64,000 bases of DNA from Brevundimonas pishanensis. GTDB taxonomy: Bacteria; Pseudomonadota; Alphaproteobacteria; Caulobacterales; Caulobacteraceae. The position numbers and the translations under genes are program-made. This document shows, piece by piece, positions 44,811 to 53,519 of the stretch. The stretch is taken from positions 1-64,000 of the forward strand of contig NZ_JAJKBG010000004.1 of NCBI RefSeq assembly GCF_022750635.1. The letters run 5' to 3'. The first letter of the stretch is position 1, and every line of letters begins with the position of its first letter. The notes under the pieces are model-generated. The model had not been told where the DNA came from. It made no database searches and saw only the letters and a list, made by a program, of their open reading frames with translations.

Positions 44811-46097
44811 ATGATCATTGAACGCCCCCATTTCGACCGACGCGCCCTTCTGTTCGGCATGGGGGCGCTGTCGCTTCCTCTGGGCCTTAGTGCTTGTGCA
44901 AGCGTGGGTTCTTCGGCGGAAGCCACGCCCCTCGGTCTGGATCGACTGCCTTTGACGCAGGACGTTTTGAACCGGTTCGTCGCGGCTGGCCGCCTTCCCG
45001 GTCTTGCTGTCGGGGTGGCATTGCCGGAGGGCGGGAAGGCCTTTGTTCAGGCCGGAACCCTCGATTTTGGCAGCTTTACACGAGCGGATCGGGACACCCT
45101 GTTCCGAATCTATTCGATGACGAAGCTCATCACAGGGGCAGCAGCGGCCATTCTGATGGAAGAAGGCCGGTTCGGTCTGGACACGCCGGTGGCTGACCTC
45201 ATACCGGAGTTCGCCTCACTCAAGGTTGCGACCAATCCGGCGCGCGGACTGGCAGGCCGACCCGCTGTAAATACAATGACGATCCGTCACCTGCTGACCC
45301 ATACGGCTGGCTTTACCTATGCCCACACAGGCAACAACGCCATCCAGCGGGAATACGCGAAACAGGGAGCATTCATGGCGACCAGTTCGCGAGGCGACGC
45401 GCCCCTGCCCGCCAGCTATGACGAACTGATCACCCGACTGGCAGACATCCCGCTGATGTTCGAGCCGGGCACGAAATATGAATACGGCATTTCCATCGAC
45501 GTATTGGCCGTCGTGATCGAGCGCGCGGCAGGCATGCCGTTCGGCGCGTTTGTTCAGCGGCGCATCCTAGATCCCCTCGCCATGCAGGACACAGTCTGGC
45601 GCTTGAGAGAGGGCGATGCCCAGCGTTTAGCCGCGCTCTATAACTATGGAAGCAACGGCACAGGGCCGCGCCAGCCGGTGCCCAACACGTCCGCTGCCGA
45701 CCTGTCGCGCCCCGTTCCCATACCGTTCGCCGGATCGGGCCTGTTATCCACGGCATCGGACTATATCGATTTCCTGACGATGCTGCTCAACGACGGCGCA
45801 GGCGGACGACGCCGGATTATGAAGCCCGAAACAGCACGACTGCTGCGCTCGGACATCCTGCCCGAAGGCCTGACAGCCAATGGCGGCGGGCATGGCTTCG
45901 GTGGCTGGGTAGCGCGTGTGGGCCACAAACGTGCCGGAGAGTTCGGCTGGAGCGGGAATGCTTCGACACAGGCATGGATAGACCCCGCCCACAACTTCGC
46001 CGCCGTCCTGATGATGCAGGCCCTGCCCTATCGCTCGGTCAATGTGCTGGACGAACTGCGCCCCGTACTGGATGCGGATTTGGGTATCAGCCGATAA
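44811..46097 (+). CDS. serine hydrolase of the beta-lactamase/EstB family, exported lipoprotein
   Basis: A 428-residue hydrolase. I use ATG 44811 with GGAAAG at five bases; a GTG at 44790 is too close to its GAGGAAG. The N-terminus FDRRALLFGMGALSLPLGLS then AC combines a twin-arginine-like pair with a lipobox (Cys29). Class C beta-lactamase/esterase fold: Ser102-X-X-Lys105 in YSMTK, Tyr225 in YEYGIS and HGFGGW near the C-terminus in the KTG position. It could be an esterase, D-amino peptidase or lactamase; esterases of family VIII share this pattern. It separates fabG from fabD, in the opposite orientation. Confidence 0.87.
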   Translation: MIIERPHFDRRALLFGMGALSLPLGLSACASVGSSAEATPLGLDRLPLTQDVLNRFVAAGRLPGLAVGVALPEGGKAFVQAGTLDFGSFTRADRDTLFRIYSMTKLITGAAAAILMEEGRFGLDTPVADLIPEFASLKVATNPARGLAGRPAVNTMTIRHLLTHTAGFTYAHTGNNAIQREYAKQGAFMATSSRGDAPLPASYDELITRLADIPLMFEPGTKYEYGISIDVLAVVIERAAGMPFGAFVQRRILDPLAMQDTVWRLREGDAQRLAALYNYGSNGTGPRQPVPNTSAADLSRPVPIPFAGSGLLSTASDYIDFLTMLLNDGAGGRRRIMKPETARLLRSDILPEGLTANGGGHGFGGWVARVGHKRAGEFGWSGNASTQAWIDPAHNFAAVLMMQALPYRSVNVLDELRPVLDADLGISR

Positions 46098-46100
46098 AGA

Positions 46101-46128
46101 AAAAAGGCGGGAGATTAACTCTCCCGCC
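46101..46128 (-). terminator. terminator after fabD
   Basis: 9-bp perfect stem GGCGGGAGA (46106-46114), TTAAC loop, complement 46120-46128; the A-run at 46096-46105 is the U-tract on the minus strand. Confidence 0.88.
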
Positions 46129-46155
46129 CTCTGGCATTTCAGCTTAAGCCCGCGC

Positions 46156-47100
46156 TCACAGCGACTTGGCGAAGGCTTCCAGTTCTTCCGGCGTGTTCAG
46201 CGCCAGAGCCTCGGCGTCGGCGGCGATGCGCTTGGCCATGCCGGTCAGGACCTTGCCCGCGCCGACTTCGACGAAGCGGGTTACGCCGCCCTCGGTGGCC
46301 ATCCACTCCATGCTCTCGCGCCACCGGACGCGGCCGGTGACTTGCTCGACCAGCAGGCGGCGGATGGTCTCCGGATCGACTTCCGGACGGGCGGTGATGT
46401 TGGCAACCACGGGAGCCGACGGCGCCACGATCTTGGCGTCAGCCAGAGCTGCGGCCATTTCGTCCGCAGCCGGAGCCATCAGCGGGCAGTGGAACGGTGC
46501 CGAAACGTTCAGCGGAATCGCGCGTGCGCCCAGTTCCTTGGCCTTTTCGATGGCCAGATCGACGGCAGCCTTGTCGCCCGAGATGACGACATTGCCCTTG
46601 TTGTTGTCGTTGGCGACGACGCAGACGCCCGCCGCCGAACCTGCCTTGGCGGCTTCTTCAGCCAGAGCCAGATCGGTTTTCGGACCAATCAGCGAGGCCA
46701 TCGCGCCCTTGCCCACCGGCACAGCGCGCTGCATGGCCTGACCGCGCAGCTTCAGCAGACGAGCGGTGTCGGCCAGCGAGATCGAACCCGCAGCCGCCAG
46801 AGCCGAATATTCACCCAGCGAGTGACCAGCCACGAAGGCGGCGCTGGAAACGTCGACGCCGAACTCGTTCTTCAGAACGCGGGCGGTGGCGACCGAGACA
46901 GCCATCAGGGCCGGTTGGGCATTTTCCGTCAGCGTCAGATCGCCTTCGGGGCCATCCTTCATCAGGGCCGACAGCTTCTGGTTCAGAGCGTCGTCGACTT
47001 CGGCAAACACTTCGCGTGCGCTGGCAAAAGCTTCGGCCAGGGCCACGCCCATACCGACCGACTGGCTACCCTGACCGGGGAAGAGAAGCGCGAGGCTCAT
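46156..47100 (-). CDS. fabD: malonyl-CoA:ACP transacylase
   Basis: Loads malonyl groups onto ACP. 314 residues from ATG 47100 (MSLALLFPGQGSQ), the standard family start; a reading from 47169 was rejected. Ser94 in GHSLGEY and His204 in SAPFHCPLM are catalytic, and PGQGSQ marks the oxyanion loop. It stands apart from fabG-acpP-fabF by a single gene on the other strand and has its own terminator. Confidence 0.97.
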   Translation of the reverse strand: MSLALLFPGQGSQSVGMGVALAEAFASAREVFAEVDDALNQKLSALMKDGPEGDLTLTENAQPALMAVSVATARVLKNEFGVDVSSAAFVAGHSLGEYSALAAAGSISLADTARLLKLRGQAMQRAVPVGKGAMASLIGPKTDLALAEEAAKAGSAAGVCVVANDNNKGNVVISGDKAAVDLAIEKAKELGARAIPLNVSAPFHCPLMAPAADEMAAALADAKIVAPSAPVVANITARPEVDPETIRRLLVEQVTGRVRWRESMEWMATEGGVTRFVEVGAGKVLTGMAKRIAADAEALALNTPEELEAFAKSL

Positions 47101-47179
47101 CAGCGTTTCGTCCGTTTTTCTCGTTAAACTCAGGCCGCGAGGCGTAGGCCAAACCTGACCTCGCGGCAAGAGAAAGGCA

Positions 47180-48472
47180 TCATGCGATCAGCTTGCCGAT
47201 CTGGGTAATGATCTCGCGCACAGCCAACACGCCGAACAATATGGTCGCTGCCGCCAGCATCAGGTTCGACAGCCATTGACTGCGCCACTCGGGCGGAACC
47301 CGCGACGAGTTCAGCAGCCACAGCAGTGTCCCCGCGAGGAACGGCATGAACAGGCTGCCCAGCACGCCATAGGCAACGATGAGGCCGAACGGATTGTCCA
47401 TAAACAGCAGCATGATCGGCGGGAACGTCAGCCACAGGGCAAACAGGCGGAAAGCGGTGGACTTGTCGCCGCGAGCGTGGGGATCATCGCTCTTGCCGCG
47501 CACGTGGGCGATAAAGTCGGCAAACATCAGGCTCACCCCCTGCCAGACACCCAGCAAAGATGAGAAGCTGGTGGCCCAGAAGCCGATCAGGAACACAATG
47601 GCGACGGGCTGACCGAACCGCTGGCGCAGCACTTCGCCAAGATCCAGCAACCCACGATCGCCACCCTGAAGCGCAATGCCCGCACTATAGAGCAACTCGG
47701 CCCCGACGATCAGCATGGCCACGACGAAGACGCCGGTCACGACATAGGCGACCTGATTATCCAGTCGCATGACCTTCATCCACGACGGACCGCTCCAGCC
47801 CTTGGCGTTCAGCCAATAGCCATAGGCGGCCATAGTGATCGTGCCGCCCACACCGCCGATCAGACCCAGCGTATAGAAGACCGAGCCTTCCGGCAGGCTC
47901 GGCCAAAGGCCGGTAAGCAGGTTTGGAATGTCAGGTGCCACGATAATGGCCAACCCGATTACGGTGACGAACATCACCCCTACCGAGAAGGTCATCACCT
48001 TCTCGAACAGGCCGTATCCGCCGAACCAGACAAAGGCCAGGCCCGCGATGCCACTAAGGATGCCCCAGACTTTGATATCCAGCACAGGAAACAGCGCGGC
48101 CAAGGGCAGAGCCGAGGACGTCATGGCCGCCGCGCCGTAAACAAAGCCCCAGATCACGACATAGATGCCGAAATACGCCCCCGCCCAGTTGATCGGTGAA
48201 CCGAAGAAGCCCTTCCCGAGGCTGGACCAGCCCTGAAAAATAGTGCGCTCGCCCGCCAGCGTCCAACGCCCGACCGCCTCGGCCAGCGCGATCTTCAGGA
48301 TGGTGCCGATGATCGCGGCCCAAAGCAGCGCATAGCCGAACTTGGAACCTGCGATCAGGGTGGCGACAAGGTCCCCCGCACCCACGCCCGTTGCTGCCAC
48401 AACAATGCCTGGCCCGATCAAGGACCATTTGTTCTTGGGCACTAACCCAGCGTTGGGATTGATGTCGGACAT
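47180..48472 (-). CDS. Nramp-family transporter with non-canonical metal-binding motifs
   Basis: A 430-residue inner-membrane protein with about 11 helices. The ATG at 48472 follows GGGAGG at five bases; a longer reading to 48559 was rejected. The opening SLIGPGIVVAATGVGAGDLVA aligns with Nramp helix 1, but the metal-binding DPGN is GAGD here (residues 31-34). Helix 6, GGTITMAAYGYWLNAKGW (about 209-226), lacks the MPH of metal-transporting Nramps. The family relationship seems clear, but manganese or iron import should not be assumed. Located 79 bases before fabD on the same strand. Confidence 0.85.
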   Translation of the reverse strand: MSDINPNAGLVPKNKWSLIGPGIVVAATGVGAGDLVATLIAGSKFGYALLWAAIIGTILKIALAEAVGRWTLAGERTIFQGWSSLGKGFFGSPINWAGAYFGIYVVIWGFVYGAAAMTSSALPLAALFPVLDIKVWGILSGIAGLAFVWFGGYGLFEKVMTFSVGVMFVTVIGLAIIVAPDIPNLLTGLWPSLPEGSVFYTLGLIGGVGGTITMAAYGYWLNAKGWSGPSWMKVMRLDNQVAYVVTGVFVVAMLIVGAELLYSAGIALQGGDRGLLDLGEVLRQRFGQPVAIVFLIGFWATSFSSLLGVWQGVSLMFADFIAHVRGKSDDPHARGDKSTAFRLFALWLTFPPIMLLFMDNPFGLIVAYGVLGSLFMPFLAGTLLWLLNSSRVPPEWRSQWLSNLMLAAATILFGVLAVREIITQIGKLIA

Positions 48473-48581
48473 TGAGCCTCCCGCTCCGAAACTGCGGCCA
48501 TGTTTGCGCTGTTCGTACTCAACACCAAGTTCGGTATTATGGATGCACTGACCGTACACCCGTCCGCAAAAGCCCCGTCCC

Positions 48582-48610
48582 TTGCCCTTTCAGCGTTTTT
48601 CCCGTATAGG
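48582..48610 (+). promoter_or_regulatory. promoter of the rpsF-rpsR-rplI operon
   Basis: TTGCCC (48582-48587) and TATAGG (48605-48610) are separated by 17 bases, giving a leader of about 125 bases before rpsF. The remainder of 48473-48744 shows no gene; the leader may hold the S6:S18 feedback structure (CCCGG near 48704 and GCCG near 48717), which I can only suggest. Confidence 0.6.
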
Positions 48611-48744
48611 CCGCCCCTTTCCAGGGCTTCGGTCCTGCTGTGGATCGTCAAGGTGTCGGGAAACTCCCGTCCGCCACATCAGGAGCCATCGTAGACGAAC
48701 TACCCGGTTCGCCTGCGCCGATGTCCACCAAGGGAGAATACCGC

Positions 48745-49122
48745 ATGGCTCTTTACGAGCACACGGTCATGACGCGCCAAGATATCTCGGCGCAACAGGC
48801 CGAAGCGCTGAACGACACCATCAAGGCTCTGATCGAAGAACAAGGCGGCTCTGTCGCCAAGATCGAGTACTGGGGTCTGCGCAACCTTACCTACCGCGTG
48901 AAGAAGAACCGCAAGGCTCACTATTCCCTGCTCGCCGTTGACGCACCGCCGGCCGCTATGGCCGAAGTTGAGCGCCAACTGTCGATCAACGAAGACGTGC
49001 TGCGTTGGCTGACCATCCGCGTCGAAGAGCTCGACCTCGAGCTGTCGCCGCTGCTGGCACGCCGTGAACGCGAACGCGATCGCAGCAGCAACCGCAGCGA
49101 AGACGCTGCGGCTTCGGAATAA
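48745..49122 (+). CDS. rpsF: 30S ribosomal protein bS6
   Basis: A 125-residue S6 protein that pairs with S18 in the 30S platform. The ATG at 48745 has GGGAGA upstream and starts [15 protein letters not shown]; a longer reading from 48640 was rejected. [22 protein letters not shown] is the conserved core, and a charged tail [20 protein letters not shown] extends past the E. coli core. Confidence 0.97.
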   Translation: MALYEHTVMTRQDISAQQAEALNDTIKALIEEQGGSVAKIEYWGLRNLTYRVKKNRKAHYSLLAVDAPPAAMAEVERQLSINEDVLRWLTIRVEELDLELSPLLARRERERDRSSNRSEDAAASE

Positions 49123-49133
49123 GGACCGTATTG

Positions 49134-49409
49134 ATGACCGATACCACCGCTCCGATCCCGGGCGCTCCGGCTGGCTCCGGCCCGGCCCGTCGTCCGTTCT
49201 ACCGTCGTCGTAAGGTCTGCCCGTTCTCGGGTGCCAACGCGCCGAAGATCGACTACAAGGACGTGAAGCTGCTGCAGCGTTACGTTTCCGAACGCGGCAA
49301 GATCGTGCCTTCGCGCATCACCGCCGTTTCCGCCAAGAAGCAACGCGAACTGGCCAAGGCCATCAAGCGCGCTCGCTACCTGGCTCTGCTGCCGTACGTG
49401 GTGAAGTAA
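49134..49409 (+). CDS. rpsR: 30S ribosomal protein bS18
   Basis: 91 residues starting at ATG 49134 with AAGGA eight bases upstream; a TTG directly before it (49131) is in frame but not needed. [26 protein letters not shown] and [34 protein letters not shown] are typical. Stop lies one base before the rplI start. Confidence 0.98.
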   Translation: MTDTTAPIPGAPAGSGPARRPFYRRRKVCPFSGANAPKIDYKDVKLLQRYVSERGKIVPSRITAVSAKKQRELAKAIKRARYLALLPYVVK

Positions 49410-49410
49410 G

Positions 49411-49995
49411 ATGAAGGTCGTTCTGCTGGAACGCGTCGAGAACCTCGGCGCCATCGGCGACGTCGTCACCGTTAAGGACGGCTTCGCTCGTAACTACCTG
49501 CTTCCGCGCGACAAGGCTCGCCGCGCTACCGAAGCCAACCTGAAGACCTTCGAAATCGAACGTGCAGCTATCGTTGCCCGTAACGACAAGAACAAGGCTG
49601 ACGCTCAGGTCATCGCCGACAAGATCGACGGTCAAACCTACATCATGATCCGTCAGGCTGGCGAAACCGGCCAACTGTACGGTTCGGTTGCAGGCCGCGA
49701 CGTCGCTGAAGCCATCAAGGCTGAAGGCGGCAACGTGACCCGTTCGCAGGTTGTTCTGAACACCGCCATCAAGACCCTGGGCGTTCACGAAGTGCTGGTT
49801 CGCCTGCACGCTGAAGTGTCGGCCACCGTCAAGATGAACATCGCTCGTTCGGCTGATGAAGCCGAGCGTCAAGCGAAGGGCGAGGATGTCATCCGCGCTC
49901 AGTTCGACGACGAGCGTGCAGCGGCTGAAGAAGCTGCTCAAGAGCTCATCGAAGGCGGCGCTGGCCAGCAAGAAGGCTTCGGCGAAGAAGCCTAA
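49411..49995 (+). CDS. rplI: 50S ribosomal protein bL9
   Basis: 194 residues. The N-terminal domain [36 protein letters not shown] binds 23S rRNA; the long helix and C-terminal domain follow. It is about 45 residues longer than E. coli L9, with an acidic, Gln/Glu/Ala-rich tail from about 150, seen in other alphaproteobacteria. A terminator follows. Confidence 0.98.
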   Translation: MKVVLLERVENLGAIGDVVTVKDGFARNYLLPRDKARRATEANLKTFEIERAAIVARNDKNKADAQVIADKIDGQTYIMIRQAGETGQLYGSVAGRDVAEAIKAEGGNVTRSQVVLNTAIKTLGVHEVLVRLHAEVSATVKMNIARSADEAERQAKGEDVIRAQFDDERAAAEEAAQELIEGGAGQQEGFGEEA

Positions 49996-50037
49996 AGCTT
50001 CCAAACCGTCCTTCGCTGACCAAGCGATCAAGGATCA

Positions 50038-50070
50038 GGGCATCACCTTCGGGTGGTGCCCTTTTTCTTT
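50038..50070 (+). terminator. terminator of rpsF-rpsR-rplI
   Basis: 10-bp stem GGGCATCACC (50038-50047), TTCG tetraloop, complement with one G-U to 50061, then TTTTTCTTT. Confidence 0.93.
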
Positions 50071-50123
50071 AGTCCAAACCAAGCGTGGCGGTAAGATCGT
50101 CCATTTGCGACGCATATTATCCT

Positions 50124-50139
50124 CTAAATTAGAATTTAG
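50124..50139. promoter_or_regulatory. operator-like dyad before the TonB receptor
   Basis: CTAAATT, AG, AATTTAG: a perfect AT-rich 7+2+7 inverted repeat in the only AT-rich stretch (50105-50190) of the intergenic region, where the promoter of the receptor gene should lie. Confidence 0.5.
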
Positions 50140-50190
50140 TTTCTCTTCACGTTAATTCAGATAATCTCGATATCGCTTTGAAATGAAGCG

Positions 50191-50467
50191 CCGCAGGGTG
50201 CTGCGGTTCAGTCTGTGGGGGCGGTGCCAAAAGGCACCTTCTCCATGTGCCCTTTCCGCCGACGCATGCTTCCTCCCTCTCAGGCAGGCTCCGTCCGACG
50301 GGGGCTACTACGTGGGGAGATATGAGATGCCGAAACACGGTCACGATCCGGAGTGGCGGATCCCGAGTTGTCTCGGCCGCAAGCCGGCCTGACGCCTTTT
50401 CATAACCCAGCTGAAACCTGACCTGTCCGCGCCTGCCGCGGATGACGGCGCGTCCCTCCTCCGGACG
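50191..50467 (+). ncRNA. candidate structured leader RNA of the TonB-dependent receptor gene
   Basis: Between 50191 and 50467 I find six perfect short hairpins: CCGCAG/CTGCGG (50191-50206), GGTGCC/GGCACC around AAAA (50223-50238), GATCCG/CGGATC (50345-50362), CCGAG/CTCGG (50363-50376), TCCGCG/CGCGGA (50426-50442) and CGTCC/GGACG (50451-50467). No convincing protein is encoded there. It does not match the cobalamin, TPP, FMN, SAM or glycine riboswitch consensus that I can recall. It may be a metabolite-sensing leader or simply a GC-rich 5' UTR. Confidence 0.4.
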
Positions 50468-50494
50468 GGCCACACCAGAAAGCCTGATTTCAAG

Positions 50495-52936
50495 ATGATC
50501 CGTGAATTCGCCTATCGCTCGTCCCTGTTTGCTGCGGCTTCCGCCTCCGTGCTGCTGATCGCCGGTGCCGCCAGCGCACAGGAGGCCCAGGACGCCACCA
50601 GTGTGGACGATATCGTCGTCACCGGTACCCGCGTCGCCAACCGCTCGCGCCTCGACACCGTCGCACCGGTCGATGTGGTTACCGCCGAGACCCTTGAGCA
50701 ACGCGGCTCGACCGAACTGGCCACCCAGCTGGCCGCGACCGTTCCGGCCCTGAACTTCCCGCGCCCGTCGGCCACCGATGGTACCGACTCCATCCGCCCG
50801 GCCACCCTGCGCGGTCAGGGGCCTGACCAGACGCTGGTGCTGGTCAACGGCGTGCGCCGCCACCAGACGGCGCTGGTGAACCTGAACGGCTCGGTTGGCC
50901 GTGGTTCGTCCGCTGTGGACCTGAATGCCATTCCATCCTCGGCGGTTGATCGCATTGAAGTGCTGCGCGACGGCGCGGCCGCCCAATACGGGTCTGACGC
51001 GATTGCTGGCGTGCTCAACCTGCGCCTTCGCGAAGCCCGCGAAGGTGGTGGAGCCACTCTCACCTATGGCCAGTACATCACCGACTTCACCGGCTTCTAT
51101 GGTCGCGACGACAAGATCCGCGATGGCGACACCCTGACCGTTTCGGGATGGCAAGGTTTTGCTCTCGGCGACGAGGGCTTCCTGACCGCGTCGGTCGAGT
51201 ATCGTGACCGCGACCGCACCAACCGCTCGGACATCAACCCAACCCTGGGCCGTATCACCGGCGGTCAGGGCGACGCGCAGGCCGAAGATCTGTCGGTTTA
51301 TCTTAATGCGGGCATCCCGCTGTCCCAAGGTTGGGAAGCCTATGGCTGGGCCGGCTATCAGAAGCGCGATGCTTCGGCAGCCGCTTTCTACCGCACCCCG
51401 ACCGACGCGACCCAAAACCCCGACTATGGTAACGGCCGTAAATATCCGGACGGCTACCTGCCCCTTATCCTGACCGAGACGACCGACTGGACGGCTGCGG
51501 GCGGTATCCGCGGCAACGTGGGCGAATGGGGTCTGGACATCAATCTGGGCTACGGCTCCAACAAGATCGAGTTCGGTGCCGAGAACACCATGAACCCGAC
51601 CTATGGCCTGAGCGGCCCGACCGAGTTTTACGCCGGTTCGCTGGAATACAGCCAACTGGTCCTCGGCGTGGACGCCAGCCGCGAATACGACCTTGGCTGG
51701 CACGGCCCGCTGAACGTCGCTGTCGGCCTCGAGGCTCGCCGCGAGAACTACAAGATCGGCGCGGGCGAAGAGGCTTCCTACGCGCGCGGTCCGGTACTGG
51801 TCGCAGGAGGCAACACCCTCACCTTCGGCTCGCGCGGTTTCACCGGCTTTACCCCGAGCAACGAGGTCGACGAGGACCGCAGTAACGTCGGCGTCTATCT
51901 CGATCTGGAAGGCGAAGTGACCGAGGGCCTGACCCTGTCGGGCGCAGTCCGCTACGAAAACTATTCGGACTTTGGCGACAACGTCTCGGGCAAGCTGGCT
52001 GCTCGCTATGACTTCAATCCGAACTTCGCCATCCGTGGCGCGGTCTCGACCGGCTTCCGCGCGCCCAGCCTGCAACAGCAGTATTACACCCAGACCTCGA
52101 TCCTCTACATCAACAACATCGCCTATGAGACGGGCACCTATCCGTCCGTGAGCGAAGTGGGCGAGGCGCTGGGCGGATCGCCACTTCAGGCCGAGGAGTC
52201 GGTGAACTATTCGCTGGGCTTTGTCGCCCGCTCGGGTCCGTTCGAGTTGACGGCAGATGCCTATCGTATCGACATCAGCGACCGCATCATCCTGTCGGAA
52301 ACCCTGACTGGCACGGCCACGGCAGCGCCCGGCACCAATGCCCGCACCATCTTCGACCTGTTGGCTCCTTACGGTGCATCCGCAGCCCGCTTCTTCATCA
52401 ACGGCGTGGATACCGAGACCACGGGTCTGGATGTTGTCGCGCGCTACCGTTCCGAGACCGCAGCGGGCAACCGCCTCGACTTCACGCTGGCCGGTAACGT
52501 CAACGACTTCAAGGTCACCAAGACACCGGTAACCGAGAGTGGCGTCCTGCCGACCCCGACCTCGCTGTTCGGACGTCAGGCCGTGGCCCGCTTTGAAGAA
52601 GGTACGCCGCCGTGGAAGGTCGTCTTCCAGACCGACTGGGAAGCCCAGAAGCTGGGCGGCACCTTCCGCCTGACCGGCTATGGTGACGTATTGGCCGCAG
52701 GTGCCACCGAGGCGACCGATCTGGAACTGGGCAATGCCCTGATCGCGGACGTCGAAGCCCGCTATCGCTTCACCGACAATGTTACCCTGTCGGTGGGTGC
52801 TGACAACATTCTGGACCAGTACCCGCGTCAAAGCCTGCGCGAGAACAACACGACGGGTGCTTTCCCGTTCTCGAACTTCTCGCCCTATGGCTTCAACGGC
52901 CGCTACGTTTACGGCCGTTTGAGCCTGAAGTGGTAA
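50495..52936 (+). CDS. TonB-dependent outer-membrane receptor
   Basis: An 813-residue receptor. Signal peptide to about residue 28 (IAGAASAQ), TonB box DDIVVTGTR (38-46), plug domain (about 50-165, with ATLRGQGPDQTLVLVNGVRR and IEVLRDGAAAQYGSDAIAGVLNL) and a 22-strand barrel ending YGRLSLKW. The motif NGSVGRGSSAVDLNAIPSSAVDRIEV places it in a large receptor group of unassigned substrates in Caulobacterales and Xanthomonadales. It lies between rplI and dnaB, genes normally close together, and has its own leader and terminator. No transport partner is adjacent, so the substrate is unknown. Confidence 0.95.
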   Translation: MIREFAYRSSLFAAASASVLLIAGAASAQEAQDATSVDDIVVTGTRVANRSRLDTVAPVDVVTAETLEQRGSTELATQLAATVPALNFPRPSATDGTDSIRPATLRGQGPDQTLVLVNGVRRHQTALVNLNGSVGRGSSAVDLNAIPSSAVDRIEVLRDGAAAQYGSDAIAGVLNLRLREAREGGGATLTYGQYITDFTGFYGRDDKIRDGDTLTVSGWQGFALGDEGFLTASVEYRDRDRTNRSDINPTLGRITGGQGDAQAEDLSVYLNAGIPLSQGWEAYGWAGYQKRDASAAAFYRTPTDATQNPDYGNGRKYPDGYLPLILTETTDWTAAGGIRGNVGEWGLDINLGYGSNKIEFGAENTMNPTYGLSGPTEFYAGSLEYSQLVLGVDASREYDLGWHGPLNVAVGLEARRENYKIGAGEEASYARGPVLVAGGNTLTFGSRGFTGFTPSNEVDEDRSNVGVYLDLEGEVTEGLTLSGAVRYENYSDFGDNVSGKLAARYDFNPNFAIRGAVSTGFRAPSLQQQYYTQTSILYINNIAYETGTYPSVSEVGEALGGSPLQAEESVNYSLGFVARSGPFELTADAYRIDISDRIILSETLTGTATAAPGTNARTIFDLLAPYGASAARFFINGVDTETTGLDVVARYRSETAAGNRLDFTLAGNVNDFKVTKTPVTESGVLPTPTSLFGRQAVARFEEGTPPWKVVFQTDWEAQKLGGTFRLTGYGDVLAAGATEATDLELGNALIADVEARYRFTDNVTLSVGADNILDQYPRQSLRENNTTGAFPFSNFSPYGFNGRYVYGRLSLKW

Positions 52937-52958
52937 GTCACAGTAACGGCTAAACTAA

Positions 52959-52990
52959 TGAAAGGGCGTTCCTGCGGGGACGCCCTTTTT
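52959..52990 (+). terminator. terminator after TonB receptor gene
   Basis: Stem AAAGGGCGT (52961-52969) with ACGCCCTTT (52980-52988), inner CC/GG, then further T. Confidence 0.92.
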
Positions 52991-53085
52991 CATATTCAGC
53001 AACCGTTCAGGCAGTGGACCTTAGTCCAAGCAGCATCTTATATACGCGTCTTGCATCCAGACCCTCATCGGAGCATTCCCGCCGC

Positions 53086-53484
53086 ATGACCCACCGCATC
53101 GCTGTGAAGGCCCTCGGCCTTTCTGCCGCTCTGGCAGTTGTTTGCTCCAGCCTGCCCGCGCTGGCCCAGTCGCAGATGACCGTGGCCCAGTTCCTCGAGG
53201 ACGGGCGTGACATCCCTCGCAATCGCGCCGCCGCGATGCTGCGCTCCGACACGCGTCGTCTGGTGCGTGTAGCGACCGGTGCCGTGAACCAGATCAAGGC
53301 CGAGCAAGCCGCCGCCGAGCGCGCAGGTCGACGCCCCAACCACTGCATCCCTTCCACCGGCACGGGCATCACCCCGGAAACTCTGGTGGCGCGCTTCGAA
53401 GCCATGCCTGCCGGACGCAGAAATGTGACGGTAACCCAAGCCATCCGCGATTGGATGGTTGAACGTTACCCCTGCCGCGGCTAA
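53086..53484 (+). CDS. small periplasmic protein, possibly Rap1a/Tai-like
   Basis: A 132-residue exported protein starting at ATG 53086 with GGAG 12 bases upstream; a reading from 53014 adds an implausible N-terminus. Signal peptide ends near LPALAQ. The mature part reads MTVAQFLEDGRDIPRNRAAAML, then PNHCIPSTGTGITPETLVARF, ending AIRDWMVERYPC. The Cys pair and the closing YPC resemble the Rap1a/Tai group of small immunity-like proteins, but there is no type VI effector nearby, so I give this only as a possibility. Stands alone between the receptor and dnaB. Confidence 0.75.
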   Translation: MTHRIAVKALGLSAALAVVCSSLPALAQSQMTVAQFLEDGRDIPRNRAAAMLRSDTRRLVRVATGAVNQIKAEQAAAERAGRRPNHCIPSTGTGITPETLVARFEAMPAGRRNVTVTQAIRDWMVERYPCRG

Positions 53485-53519
53485 GCCACCCCTCCACGCT
53501 ATCCCCGTTCTTAACAGGC

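Noticed and set aside
50277-50286. CTCTCAGGCA, as in glycine riboswitches
   Set aside because: The partner GGGAGAG stem and the GCACCGAAGGGGCAA core are absent, so a glycine riboswitch is not supported.
50183-50392. 69-residue frame in the TonB receptor leader
   Set aside because: No ribosome-binding site, odd composition, overlaps hairpin-rich RNA; not a credible leader peptide.
50147-52831. Very long open frame on the minus strand opposite the TonB receptor
   Set aside because: It mirrors the codon bias of the receptor gene, has low-complexity composition, no recognisable domain and runs into the structured leader.
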